This document shows, piece after piece, positions 1 through 8,112 of a stretch of 10,671 nt of DNA. A model generated the notes under the pieces. It did no database searches and was not told the DNA's origin. It worked only from the letters and a program-made list of their open reading frames with translations. The position numbers were made by a program, and so were the translations under genes. This DNA is from Euperipatoides rowelli (taxonomy: Eukaryota > Onychophora > Udeonychophora > Euonychophora > Peripatopsidae), in assembly GCA_003024985.2 (NCBI GenBank), contig PXIH01S0005718.1; one strand, 5' to 3'. Every line of letters begins with the position of its first letter. Position 1 is the first letter of the stretch.

Positions 1-652
1 TTCATTTAATATATACTTTAATTAATAATTACAGCTTTGACTACTACTACATGTTTGTTATATTAGATTGCAGAACACCTTCATTATATAACAGACCAAT
101 GTTTAGCAATCATTAAAAGTTTTAGTTATTCAAATTTTACTATAGATAGGAGACAAAATAACAACAAAATTGAAAAGTTTCATATTTGTATCTATGTCAT
201 TATATGATTATATATCATTATCATCCAAATATAATGTTTTCATTATCTGTAGAATGTACAGAAATGTCACTGGAAAAGCTGATATGTAACTGTCAGCTGG
301 CGGTCATTCATTGCCATCTCACACCAGCTAACACGATGTAATTTTTTTAACATATTAGATACAAATCGTTGTGATTAATCTTTTCTAAAATACCATACTT
401 ATATTTAATTCTTTTTTAAATTAAAGTTATACAAAATAATAAAAAACTAATAAATATAAAAATTCAACTTCTCCACTATACTGTAATGATATGCTGAGGA
501 GAAATGATTGCATAGTAGCCACTTGAACACTAGTGGTCACCACACAGAATAAGAATCGAAAGGTAGGAACTTATCTTTGTTGAAATTAAAGTGATTTAAA
601 CCACAACATAAAACATAACAATTCAACACAACTTGCTGGTAAATAACAATAC
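1..652. other. AT-rich non-coding stretch, no gene seen
   Basis: No convincing exon or RNA gene is visible here on either strand, and stops are frequent in all frames. A slightly less AT-rich patch near 279-335 contains the short inverted arms AGCTGG (295-300) and CCAGCT (324-329), but its frames are broken and no splice-site pair frames an open stretch. The likely status is intron or intergenic DNA upstream of the exon at 8113. Confidence 0.6.
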
Positions 653-656
653 AAAT

Positions 657-901
657 GAAGGGGTGAGAAAGTTATAATCCAAAGCCATACTTTTAGAAAA
701 AAAAATGTTTTGATTTAGTTCACCTATTTGTCACCTGGGGGAGTTTTTATCAAGAATATTTTAAGATTCTGTCCAAAGATGGCAGAGCATTTTAAAAATT
801 AAAAATTCATTAATTTGGTTTATAGCCTTTTTCTAAACTTTCAAATAACTTCCTAAAAAAGTTTCATTTTGTGGCTTTGGATTATATCATTCTTACCCTT
901 C
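657..901. mobile_element. MITE-like DNA transposon, copy 1 (245 bp)
   Basis: The element begins GAAGGGGTGAGAAAG and ends in the near inverse CTTACCCTTC. Terminal inverted repeats of about 30 bp align with one indel and three mismatches, and both contain the block TAATCCAAAGCCA or its complement. It is flanked by AAAT at 653-656 and again at 902-905, a 4-bp target-site duplication. There is no coding capacity, so it would depend on a transposase supplied elsewhere. The interior shares a conserved block around 718-748 (core TTTGTCACCTGGGGGAG) with the copy at 4842-5046. The superfamily is not assigned: a 4-bp duplication occurs in several cut-and-paste groups, and these sites are AAAT and AATT rather than the TTAA of piggyBac. 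Confidence 0.87.
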
Positions 902-905
902 AAAT

Positions 906-1238
906 AATAAATGAAGCGCCATAATGTTAAATTGCCATGGCTGCTTCCTGTCAGACCTACCACATATATATATTTAAATATGAAATAAATACTTGTTGAA
1001 AGTGGCAAGAGCCACTCCAAGTAAATAAGACAATTAAAGCATGGGCAACATTTTTTTTATCATTAAGAGTGTGCAAAATAAACAGCAATAAATTTGCATT
1101 CATTTGTATATGCAAAGGGAGACGATCATTTTGTGCATGGTTCACAATCTCATTTACTATCAAATAATAAATGTTGCTTCAATAAAGTAAACATGCACAA
1201 ACATAATCAACTTACCCTTTCGACGACCAATCAATATG
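906..1238. other. AT-rich non-coding stretch, no gene seen
   Basis: This spans the right edge of MITE copy 1 to the hairpin at 1239. It contains a short (AT)n run near 963-972 and ordinary AT-rich sequence. An unbroken minus-strand frame at 957-1163 has no recognisable domain, no suitable splice context and a composition like the flanks, so I treat it as chance. Confidence 0.55.
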
Positions 1239-1280
1239 CAAAAATACAAATAATATTATAAAATATTATTTGTATTTTTG
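1239..1280. repeat. Perfect inverted repeat, 19-bp arms, 4-nt loop
   Basis: The left arm (1239-1257, starting CAAAAATACAAATAA) is exactly complementary to the right arm (1262-1280, ending TTTGTATTTTTG), separated by ATAA. All 19 pairs match, with only three C/G pairs per arm if transcribed. Pairing does not extend beyond 1238/1281. It could be the tip of a decayed fold-back element, a product of template-switch replication, or simply a palindrome. It is too short and AT-rich for me to call a microRNA precursor. It lies about 20 bases beyond the stop codon of a short minus-strand open frame (1300-1420). Confidence 0.95.
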
Positions 1281-2640
1281 GTGGATCTTCAGTATAAATT
1301 TATTTGTCATACCACATAACATGACCATTATTAGTTTTTTTAAAAATTATGACACCTCGATACCCCAAATTGGTGAAACTCGATGCAATTGCAAATTTTG
1401 TCACTCTTGTAGATCTGGCCCTGTAAAAATCAAATAACAATGGATATCATGGATTATAAAGATAATTAATAAAATACAATATCTCATTAAGGTGGCACCT
1501 GACTTCAAACTCACAATCCTCAACTAATGTTATATCATTAAATGAATTACACTTGAAGCTTTCTCCGATTATGTCTTTACTTTTATATGTTGAAATCTAA
1601 AAAAAAATAATTACCATCTTAGTAATTAACTGTTTAGAATACAAAAAAAATGACCTGTCCACAGTTTGTTTATTCCTTATCGTTTGTCTGGTCATATCAC
1701 AATTATTCCTACCAAGCCTGCTGACTGCATTTTGATTTTTTGACCTTTTGTAATTTCTTTAAGTCTTACAAGGAAATATTTTCCTTTAGAGGATTTACCT
1801 CACGTATTATGTTGCTTATTTGATATTTAACACTTGATGGTCCATATCAAATGAGGAACTATTACAAACTTGTGCTGAATGTAAAGAAAACGTGACATTT
1901 TAGAAACTTTTTTTTTTTTTTAATAAAAGCCGTAAATTGAATAGTTTATTAATAAAAGTTTTAATGAATTCAGTTTATTTTTAATTTTTGGATGCAGTTG
2001 AAATGTACACTTTAACCATATTTTATTTTTATGCTAGTGAAATATAATGGATTTTGGTATTCAGCAGCACAACATAATTTGAACTCATGTTTTTAACATT
2101 AATAATTTTTTTTACCCATATTCTATTGTAGTTACTTTCAAAATATACAGTATACTAGTATGCCAAACTTAAATAAATTAGATTATTTTTTGCCAACTTA
2201 TATAATATTATCTTAAAATATACCATTTTCAATACCCTTTTGGGATGGAACCAAAACATTTTTTAAAATATTTTTTCCCCACTGCTGATTTTCTTTTTTT
2301 TTTTTAATTTACTTTTTTAAACAACTTACATTCCAAAGTTTAATATAATTTCTTGTAGTCCTTGACACCTATTTTTAGACCCAGATTACCTCTACCCCCC
2401 ATTAGTGTTTCCCTGAGAAATACTACAGCTAGGTCTTTAATTTAATTGGATATACTACAATTGACTGGCAAGGCTAAAAACTCATATATACTTTTACTCC
2501 AAAGTTCTCCATACCACTATGATCTGTCTCGCAAACGGAAATGTCTGCATAAATTTGTTCATATTTTTCTGCAGGGTTTGAGTCGCAATCAATGAAATTT
2601 CTCAATTTTTTTATAATGCAGTCCAAAAAAAATAATAATT
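1281..2640. other. AT-rich non-coding stretch; one weak minus-strand exon candidate
   Basis: This is mostly low-complexity AT-rich DNA, with a T14 run at 1908-1921 and a 10-bp palindrome ATACTAGTAT at about 2150. On the minus strand, an acceptor-like TTTTTACAG (1429-1421) precedes an open frame of 39 codons read from 1419 to 1303, stopping at 1302-1300, with AATAAA overlapping the stop. This is described as a finding and not called a gene. The acceptor-like TTTTTCTGCAG near 2565-2575 on the + strand leads into early stops or a frame with no donor. Confidence 0.5.
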
Positions 2641-2658
2641 AAAAAAAAAAAAAAAAAA
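2641..2658. repeat. Homopolymer run A18
   Basis: Eighteen consecutive A, preceded by further A-rich sequence from 2626. It could be the relic of a retroposon poly(A) tail, but no matching target-site duplication or upstream element body was found, so it is annotated as a simple repeat only. Confidence 0.95.
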
Positions 2659-2726
2659 TTCCACAGACCACATTTACTTCACAATTATTTTAAAACCGTG
2701 ACTGAATTATATAATTTATAATTTTA

Positions 2727-2896
2727 CTAGTTTAAAAGCCTATCAAAAATTTAAAAGGCTGTCAAAAATGATGGATACAGCGACATCTATGGACAGAAAA
2801 TAGAGTGAAAACATCTTTGGGCATTATCGGCTTGCCGAAGATGGCCGAGCAGCATGACAGACATCATGACCAAACTTGCTCTTTATTATAGTTAGA
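2727..2896. repeat. Interspersed repeat family B, copy 1
   Basis: This segment aligns with 6099-6301 from CTAGTTTAAAAGCC at its left edge to TTTATTATAGTTAGA at its right edge. The best block is CATCTATGGACAGAAAATAG, followed by a GC-richer stretch around CGGCTTGCCGAAGATGG. Compared with the second copy it lacks about 35-50 bases near its left end. It contains two related short units, AAAAGCCTATCAAAAA and AAAAGGCTGTCAAAAA. No long open frame, terminal inverted repeat or target duplication is evident, so the class is unknown; a decayed non-autonomous DNA element or the 3' end of a LINE are both possible. Confidence 0.8.
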
Positions 2897-3586
2897 TTAT
2901 ATATGCACGTCACTATATTTAATTAACAATAGCGTTATACTAATCAGAGTTTAAATATGCATAGAAATTTGTTAATGTGACGCATGGCACTGTCGTATAT
3001 TCACAAAATTTTTAAAAATCTAACCTTAATTTTTGTCGCCGTTAATCGAAGCAATTGGTAAATATGATTTGCACTTAATTGAGAAAGAAATTTGTTTCAA
3101 TGAGATTTAAATCTGAAAAATGAAGATACACAAATGTAAATGCTTCCAAATCTATATATACATATACAGTATCGTCTATATAAAACAAAAATTTGCGTGT
3201 GTGTGTGTTTGTGTATTTCATATCTCTAAAAATAAATGGAATTAAAATCTACTTTTTTTGTTTTTATATAGGTTAATATGTCTATTTTTATTGTATGTAA
3301 TTTTTCCCCCCTTAAAAATCACTTTAAAATTAAAAAATAAAAAAGATTTCCAAAGATGATATTTGTCTAAGTGATTTCTAATGTTATATGTTGCTTAACT
3401 AATTAACTAGATGGCACTTTTCTGCTTTTAGCTGAGGTACTATAAGGATTGACAGAGTTTTGAAATACTTCTCTACTAATTATTAATTAAAACCCTTACT
3501 ATCCATTTGTAGAGAAAAGGGTGTGATTTGTGTTTAAAAAAAAATCAAGACTTTACCTCATCTGGGACGGTTACAATTCATGATTG
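2897..3586. other. AT-rich non-coding stretch with GT microsatellite
   Basis: No gene is seen. The notable content is TA-rich sequence at 3150-3185 followed by a GT run at 3195-3214. The rest is AT-rich with stops in all frames. Confidence 0.55.
3195..3214. repeat. GT dinucleotide microsatellite (interrupted)
   Basis: An imperfect (GT)n run starts GCGTGTGTGTGTGT and is interrupted by TTT before a final GTGT. The upstream flank TATATAAAACAAAAATTT looks like part of a longer dispersed repeat, but there is no second copy in the window to prove it. Confidence 0.85.
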
Positions 3587-3601
3587 AAAATACGTGATTT
3601 T
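3587..3601 (+). repeat. Left target-site duplication of the tRNA-derived retroposon
   Basis: The 15-bp sequence AAAATACGTGATTTT is repeated without mismatch at 3707-3721. The two copies exactly bracket a 105-bp insert carrying a Pol III-type B box. This is the length and perfect identity expected of LINE-mediated target-primed insertion. Confidence 0.9.
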
Positions 3602-3706
3602 AGGCCTGCGGGCCTAGTCAAGCAGTCAAAGTCATATTGCTCAGCACCAGTAGACCAAATCAGTCCCTGGTTCGAATCCGGAAAAAACACTAAAGGTTTT
3701 TTAAAT
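3602..3706 (+). mobile_element. Short tRNA-derived SINE or tRNA retropseudogene
   Basis: This 105-bp insert sits between perfect 15-bp direct repeats. It contains GGTTCGAATCC (3669-3679), a perfect match to the Pol III B-box consensus GGTTCGANTCC. The B box lies in a T-arm in which CCTGG (3666-3670) and CCGGA (3678-3682) form four of five pairs around TTCGAAT. An A-box-like TAGTCAAGCAG lies 54 bases upstream (3615-3625), longer than in a standard tRNA and suggesting either a long variable arm (Ser/Leu type) or insertions. There is no closed acceptor stem: the 5' end AGGCC-TGCG-GGCCT forms its own small hairpin and the 3' end runs into AAAAAACACTAAAGGTTTTTT. It is therefore a retroposon and not a working tRNA gene. 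Internal promoter elements look intact enough for transcription in principle, but mobility would need an outside LINE. Confidence 0.82.
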
Positions 3707-3721
3707 AAAATACGTGATTTT
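3707..3721 (+). repeat. Right target-site duplication of the tRNA-derived retroposon
   Basis: An exact second copy of the 15-bp sequence found at 3587-3601, immediately after the element's short A/T tail. The lack of mismatches implies the insertion is fairly recent relative to the other repeats in the window. Confidence 0.9.
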
Positions 3722-4837
3722 TAAGTTTAGACTACTGCAAAGGCTACTTCATTACAGTAGATGCTATCCATTTAAAACAAGCTTTAGATCAAATTAAGGT
3801 ATAACTGGTCGGTTTCTAGATATCAGATGTTAGAAGGATGATTATTGGATGAGTTCATATATGACATCAACATTTATCTATAGGTTTAATACATTCTAGT
3901 GAAATTTCCATCATCGAAAACTGTTTAAGCATAACTTTCATGCGGTCCACTTAATATTCAATAGTCCCGATCAGGATCACGTTCTGCTAATAGAGAATCC
4001 ATTCTTTATACATAGCTAATCATATTTCTCTTCTTATTTCCCACAGTCATTGTTTATTATTTAATTGTATCAAAATTGATTCGAATGAATTTCTAATATT
4101 GTGAACAACAGTTTTATGTTTACTCTATTTACTGCTTTGCGAAAATCCATTTTCAAATACGATGTTTTCCAACTAAATCAATTGGGACAAAAACAACAGG
4201 TTCTGCCCTCTACTTAGAAAACCTGTGATATGATTGGTTCAATGGCTAAACATGATTGATAACAAATGGATATGTATGTGTAAAAATTAGATTTTTTTCT
4301 ATAATCTATATATTAATACATGAAGGGAAAACTTTGGATCCCTTTTTAAGCATATTGGGCACAAGGAGGAGTGTGAGATTTGGCAGAGTTAAAGTTTATA
4401 TGGAGAGGGAGTGCAATGAGCTAAAATTTAATTTTTAAATTAAAACATTCATTGTTTGGAGTTGTGGTGGTGTTTTACAAAGGAATTTCTTATTGGTGGA
4501 ATTTCGACCAACACTGGATTACTAGTTATAAATCTTGACTGATAGGTTTCCGTCTTTTAATCGTGCCTGCCTTACTGCTGCTGTACGCATAATCTTAGGG
4601 AGGTCTATCCGTATTTTAGACAATAGACAGCTTTGTATAAAAGTATAAATAAGCCTAAAAAGAATAAAAGCTGCATTTGTTGCTATGTTTAAAAAAAAAA
4701 TTGTAATTTTGCAAACAAAATCTAATCAAATCAAAATGAAACATGATCAGGTGATCAAATCATTACCTGCTAATTTCCATTACCCTTCGGTAACACAACA
4801 CTCTTTCATGAATAATGTTTTTACTTAAAAATAAATA
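3722..4837. other. Non-coding stretch, no gene seen
   Basis: This is AT-rich DNA with a slightly higher G+C, purine-rich patch at about 4330-4425. An open frame on the + strand (4256-4438, 60 codons) crosses that patch, but it has no recognisable domain, no splice context and a composition matching its surroundings, so it is not called. A small inverted repeat TTACC-CTTC-GGTAA occurs near 4780-4793. Nothing else is recognised. Confidence 0.5.
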
Positions 4838-4841
4838 AATT

Positions 4842-5046
4842 GATGGGGTGAGTATGATATAATCCAAAGCCACACGTTTAACAAAAATATTTTGAATTAG
4901 TTCACCTATTTGTCACCTGGGGGAGTTTATATTAAAGTATTTTAAAAAATCATTAACATGGTTTATAGTGTTTTTCTAAACTTTCAAACCCTTCTCCTGA
5001 AAATTTTATATTTTGTGGCTTTGGATTCTATAATTTTCATCCCTTC
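4842..5046. mobile_element. MITE-like DNA transposon, copy 2 (205 bp)
   Basis: This is the same family as 657-901. It begins GATGGGGTGAGTATG and ends TTTTCATCCCTTC. The terminal inverted repeats pair over about 33 bp with roughly six mismatches and share AATCCAAAGCCACA. It is flanked by AATT at 4838-4841 and 5047-5050, a 4-bp duplication that differs from copy 1 and so supports independent insertion. It is about 40 bp shorter than copy 1, mainly in the middle, while the block from TTAGTTCACCTATTTG to CTGGGGGAGTTT is identical. It has no coding capacity. Confidence 0.87.
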
Positions 5047-5050
5047 AATT

Positions 5051-6059
5051 GGTAAGTTCGCCTATATTTGAATACTATTATTTTTGCCATGCATAACGTA
5101 ATATTTGCAACTCTCTCACCCTTCCTGCATATAAAAAAAAACTTGTATTTTCAGTTTATTTTACATATTGATGGATATACATTATTGTATTTTAAATTTA
5201 CATGGTTGGCAGATATGCAAGTCTAGTGTCGACATTAAAACTCATCAGTATGAATTGTTCTAGAAGCATCCATTGGATGTAAATTTTTATTTTTGCAGTA
5301 TAACTTTCAAACCAACATTTAACCATGTTCATTGATTCAAGTATTTGGATTAGGATTAGAGCATAACTATTGATTAACTTAATTGTGTTAAGGTTCAAGT
5401 CAAATTGTAAAACAAAATGTAAAGACAGACAATTCATCTATTACTAAGCAGTAAGGCACCACACAGTGCTAGATGATCGGCTGCTTCTGGTGTAATCTGT
5501 GCTGAGAAGTTTTATATGCAGACACTAGTAATGCTGTAGGCAAGTGTAAATAGAAAATAAATAAAATCTTTCTCTTATATTTGTTAATGAATTGTTTTCC
5601 TTAATAATTTTAAATGTATTTCTGACATGTTTTTTTGTATTATTTCAGTTAATCATTTTTTTCTTTAAGATTAATTAAAATTGTTTTTTCACCTTTATTT
5701 GACATTGTTCTAAAATATGCACTTTTATTTTGACCATATTTATTTTATTTGTTTATTAATTTGTTGGTATGTTATTTTGTTTATTACACCATCGTTTATG
5801 TAAGTTATAGAGTTTCTATTTCTTTAAAAAGTGGACATTTTAGCTTAAAGGCTATGCAAAAATTATAATTAATGCTTTAATATCCTTGCCTGGCACAATC
5901 CCAGTTTAATTTTGTTCTTTAGTTTTAGTATTTGCTTTGGTTTGCAGGGATCCAGGGCTAATCAAAATTACTAACCAAAAATGCATGAATTACAAATCTT
6001 TGTGACATAATTTACTGATGTTACTTAAATACTCTATTAAATAGGAAATGGATTATTCC
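5051..6059. other. AT/T-rich non-coding stretch, no gene seen
   Basis: No supported gene. The 5440-5560 patch is less AT-rich and ends in AAAATAAATAAAATC, which could be a polyadenylation-like relic, but no open frame or acceptor leads into it. From 5580 to 5830 the + strand is strongly T-rich. A TTTGCAG acceptor-like site near 5947 is followed by stops or by a frame with no donor. A minus-strand open frame at 5198-5437 has no recognisable protein features. Confidence 0.5.
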
Positions 6060-6077
6060 TTTTTTTTTTTTTTTTTT
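6060..6077. repeat. Homopolymer run T18
   Basis: Eighteen consecutive T, about 20 bases upstream of the left edge of repeat family B copy 2. Copy 1 of the same family has an A18 run about 70 bases upstream. The runs are on opposite strands and at different distances, so they are probably not part of the repeat. Confidence 0.95.
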
Positions 6078-6098
6078 ACTAAAGTTATTATTAAAAAT

Positions 6099-6301
6099 CT
6101 AGTTTAAAAGCCTCTCAAAAAGGACGGACATTAAGTTCTTCCTTCTTAGGTTGCTATACTTAAAAGCCTGTCATTTGACGAATACAACAACATCTATGGA
6201 CAGAAAATAGAGCGATGTTTTCGGGCATCATCGGCTCGCCGAAGATGGGCCCAGCAGCGTGACATACATCTTGAACCAACTTGTCTTTTATTATAGTTAG
6301 A
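6099..6301. repeat. Interspersed repeat family B, copy 2
   Basis: The second, longer copy of the element at 2727-2896. It shares CTAGTTTAAAAGCCTCTCAA at the left, CATCTATGGACAGAAAATAG in the middle, a GC-rich CATCGGCTCGCCGAAGATGG block, and TTTATTATAGTTAGA at the right edge. Homology stops abruptly at both ends, as expected for an inserted element. The extra bases relative to copy 1 lie around 6120-6165. No coding frame is maintained between the copies, and no target duplication could be recognised. The class is unknown. Confidence 0.8.
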
Positions 6302-7088
6302 AGATAAATTTGTGAATGGACTTAGCCAGGGAATTTGTAGATAATCAATAATTCATTCAAAGAATATATTTTACAAATATATATTACGGACACCTTAACA
6401 ATTATAAATTGCTACTTAAATCTGATTGCTCCACATACCTAAATATCATCTTCAAGTTCTGTTCTTTTTTTAACTATATATTGAAATTTGACCATCTCCT
6501 GTATTATAATGATATTTTTTCTTACAATATCAATTATGAATTTTTATTGTATAATAATTAATTAATTATGGCAAATCTGTAATTGATTACTGCCAAACGT
6601 TTTCTTGCCTTACATAAAATACAGTAAATAAATATAATCAAATAATCTAAACTGCAGGGTTGAAAACCATTATAAAATATACAAAAGAAAACTTGTTTAT
6701 ATTTGATTTTAATTTTAACTTTCAGATAAATATTAAATGAAATTAAACCTACTGTAAACAATAAACAAATGAATGAAAAAGTCTCTTGTTTTGGAACTAG
6801 CTAGCTGAATTACAAATTTACATTTTTTTTCTTAAAAAAACAACAACTTAATAGTTCAAAAATCAAATAATTACAAGCAAAGGTAATGAGTCTATGACTA
6901 TAACAGTTCATTTATTAGAAATCAATAATAATTATTGGAAGGTGTCCAACGTATCAACCCCCACCCATCCTGTCAGTACCCCTCCCCCCCACACACATCC
7001 TAAAATAAAAGGTATATTTACACTTTGTCAAAAAAATATTTAACATACAAGTATACCTGGAATAAATATTATTATTGAAGGAAAATAG
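6302..7088. other. AT-rich non-coding stretch with a C-rich patch
   Basis: No gene is seen. The only compositional break is a C-rich strand segment at about 6957-7001, with runs of C and a short CA repeat (CCCCACACACATCC). An open minus-strand frame at 6558-6761 is Ile/Phe/Lys/Tyr-rich, as expected of chance frames in AT-rich DNA. Confidence 0.55.
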
Positions 7089-7444
7089 CCATAGTGCCAA
7101 CTTATAGTATATTGTGATGGGGATGTCAAATTAATTGGTGATAAATTGTTTGGCTGCTGAAAAGAAACCCACAATGGGTTGTGGCAAATAATGAACTGCC
7201 AGAACACTTTATAGACATTTTCTTAGTAGCCAAAACACCAATGTGTTGTGTTACAATATACCATAGTCTCTCATCACAATATACCATAGTGCCAACTTAT
7301 AGTAGATTATGATGGGGAAGTCAAATTAATTGGTGGTAAATTATTAGGCTGCTGAAAAGAAACCCACAATGGGTTGTGGCAAATAATGAACTGCCAGAGC
7401 ACTTTATAGGCATTTTCTTAGTAACCAAAACACCAACATGTTGT
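7089..7444. repeat. Tandem duplication, 195-bp period, 1.8 copies
   Basis: The unit beginning CCATAGTGCCAACTTATAGT at 7089 recurs at 7284, a period of 195. Over the 161 bases present in both copies I count about 11 substitutions and no indels (about 93% identity). The first copy is complete (7089-7283) and the second breaks off at 7444. At the junction a 15-base direct repeat, ACAATATACCATAGT, occurs at 7253-7267 and 7276-7290. Each unit contains CCCACAATGGGTTGTGG, able to form a small stem. On the minus strand both copies keep a frame of roughly 38 codons open to the same stop, but the changes between them do not favour synonymous sites. It reads as a local duplication, possibly of an older repeat. 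Confidence 0.93.
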
Positions 7445-8089
7445 AAGTGTTTTAAAACAACCCAAAGCGAAATTTTGCTTTCTGGATGTTTGACAAAGTT
7501 CAGAATGCATTCTGATCTATTTTTTTTCACTCAATGAGCAATTTTGGTGCTTGATCCTAACAAATAGACACAACATATATATACACACACATACTGCATA
7601 TACACAAGTTACACTATGTAAATATACGTATATCATACTAAATGGTTTATAAAGTTAATGGCTTATCTTTCAACATATTGCTTGCCTAAAATTTAACCTA
7701 AGGGTTGTTTATAATTTATCTTTCCTATTCTGCTTTACATTGCTGTCACTGCCCTGTTTGTTTCTATGCTTGCATGTTTTGATTTCCACCATTCTTTATT
7801 CATTCTCTACTATTGGCATATTTGTTTCAATCATGCTAAAGCTAAGTTCTTAATCACTTTGTTCTCACTTCATTTATTCCTCATGTTTCACTCATTAGTC
7901 ATGCCTGCATGTCCATTCAATAAATATTAGCAAGCCATTCTTTGAAAATGTTCACTTTTTTTTTTTAATATACCGGTGTGCAATTTATTAATAAATTTAA
8001 TTTAAATAACTTTATAATCAGTCTCAAAATGTGAGCATTGATAGTTTGGCTTGAAGTTAGGATTTAAATGTTTTCTATATAAATGAACG
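7445..8089. other. Non-coding stretch upstream of the exon
   Basis: AT-rich presumed intron. It holds a mixed (TA)n(CA)n microsatellite at 7573-7593 and a pyrimidine-rich + strand between about 7720 and 7900. No exon with matched acceptor, open frame and donor is evident. Confidence 0.55.
7573..7593. repeat. Compound (TA)n(CA)n microsatellite
   Basis: CATATATATACACACACATA is a compound TA/CA simple repeat. No function is inferred. Confidence 0.85.
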
Positions 8090-8091
8090 AT

Positions 8092-8112
8092 GGTTTTTCT
8101 AATTCCCATCAG
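8092..8112 (+). other. 3' splice site: branch-like CTAAT, pyrimidine tract and AG
   Basis: The sequence GGTTTTTCTAATTCCCATCAG ends in the acceptor AG at 8111-8112. It includes a pyrimidine-rich stretch and a branch-point-like CTAAT. An in-frame TGA at 8084-8086 means the coding frame cannot extend upstream through this site, so either splicing occurs here or translation starts at the ATG at 8090. Splicing is preferred because the composition changes sharply at 8113. Confidence 0.75.

Noticed and set aside
2565-2640. Exon starting after TTTTTCTGCAG near 2575
   Set aside because: Two frames stop early and the remaining one runs into A-rich low-complexity sequence with no donor site.
3150-3240. 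CRISPR-like or satellite array around the GT repeat
   Set aside because: Only a dinucleotide run and TA-rich flank are present. There is no regular repeat/spacer structure.
3602-3706. Functional tRNA gene
   Set aside because: The B box and T-arm are good, but the ends do not form an acceptor stem, the D-arm does not pair, no clear anticodon arm is found, and the unit is bracketed by target-site duplications.
4256-4438. 60-codon + strand open frame as a small gene
   Set aside because: It has no recognisable domain, no promoter or splice context and AT-biased codons matching the flanks. Frames of this length occur by chance in the window.
5198-5437. 79-codon minus-strand open frame as a gene
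   Set aside because: The peptide is Leu/Ile/Asn-rich like random AT-rich translation, with no known motif and no acceptor or donor framing it.
5940-6010. Exon starting after TTTGCAG near 5947
   Set aside because: Two frames stop within nine codons. The third stays open for about 18 codons but has no donor and no coding-like composition.
6060-6301. T18 run as the poly(A) tail of an antisense retroposon that includes repeat family B
   Set aside because: The other family B copy has a run of opposite polarity at a different distance, and no target duplication brackets run plus repeat.
6558-6761. 67-codon minus-strand frame resembling a membrane peptide
   Set aside because: The hydrophobicity comes from A/T-rich codons (Ile, Phe, Tyr); there is no conserved motif or gene context.
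8090-8112. Translation start at the ATG at 8090
   Set aside because: The ATG and the next six codons lie in what looks like the branch point and pyrimidine tract of a 3' splice site, and the composition changes only at 8113. Not fully excluded.
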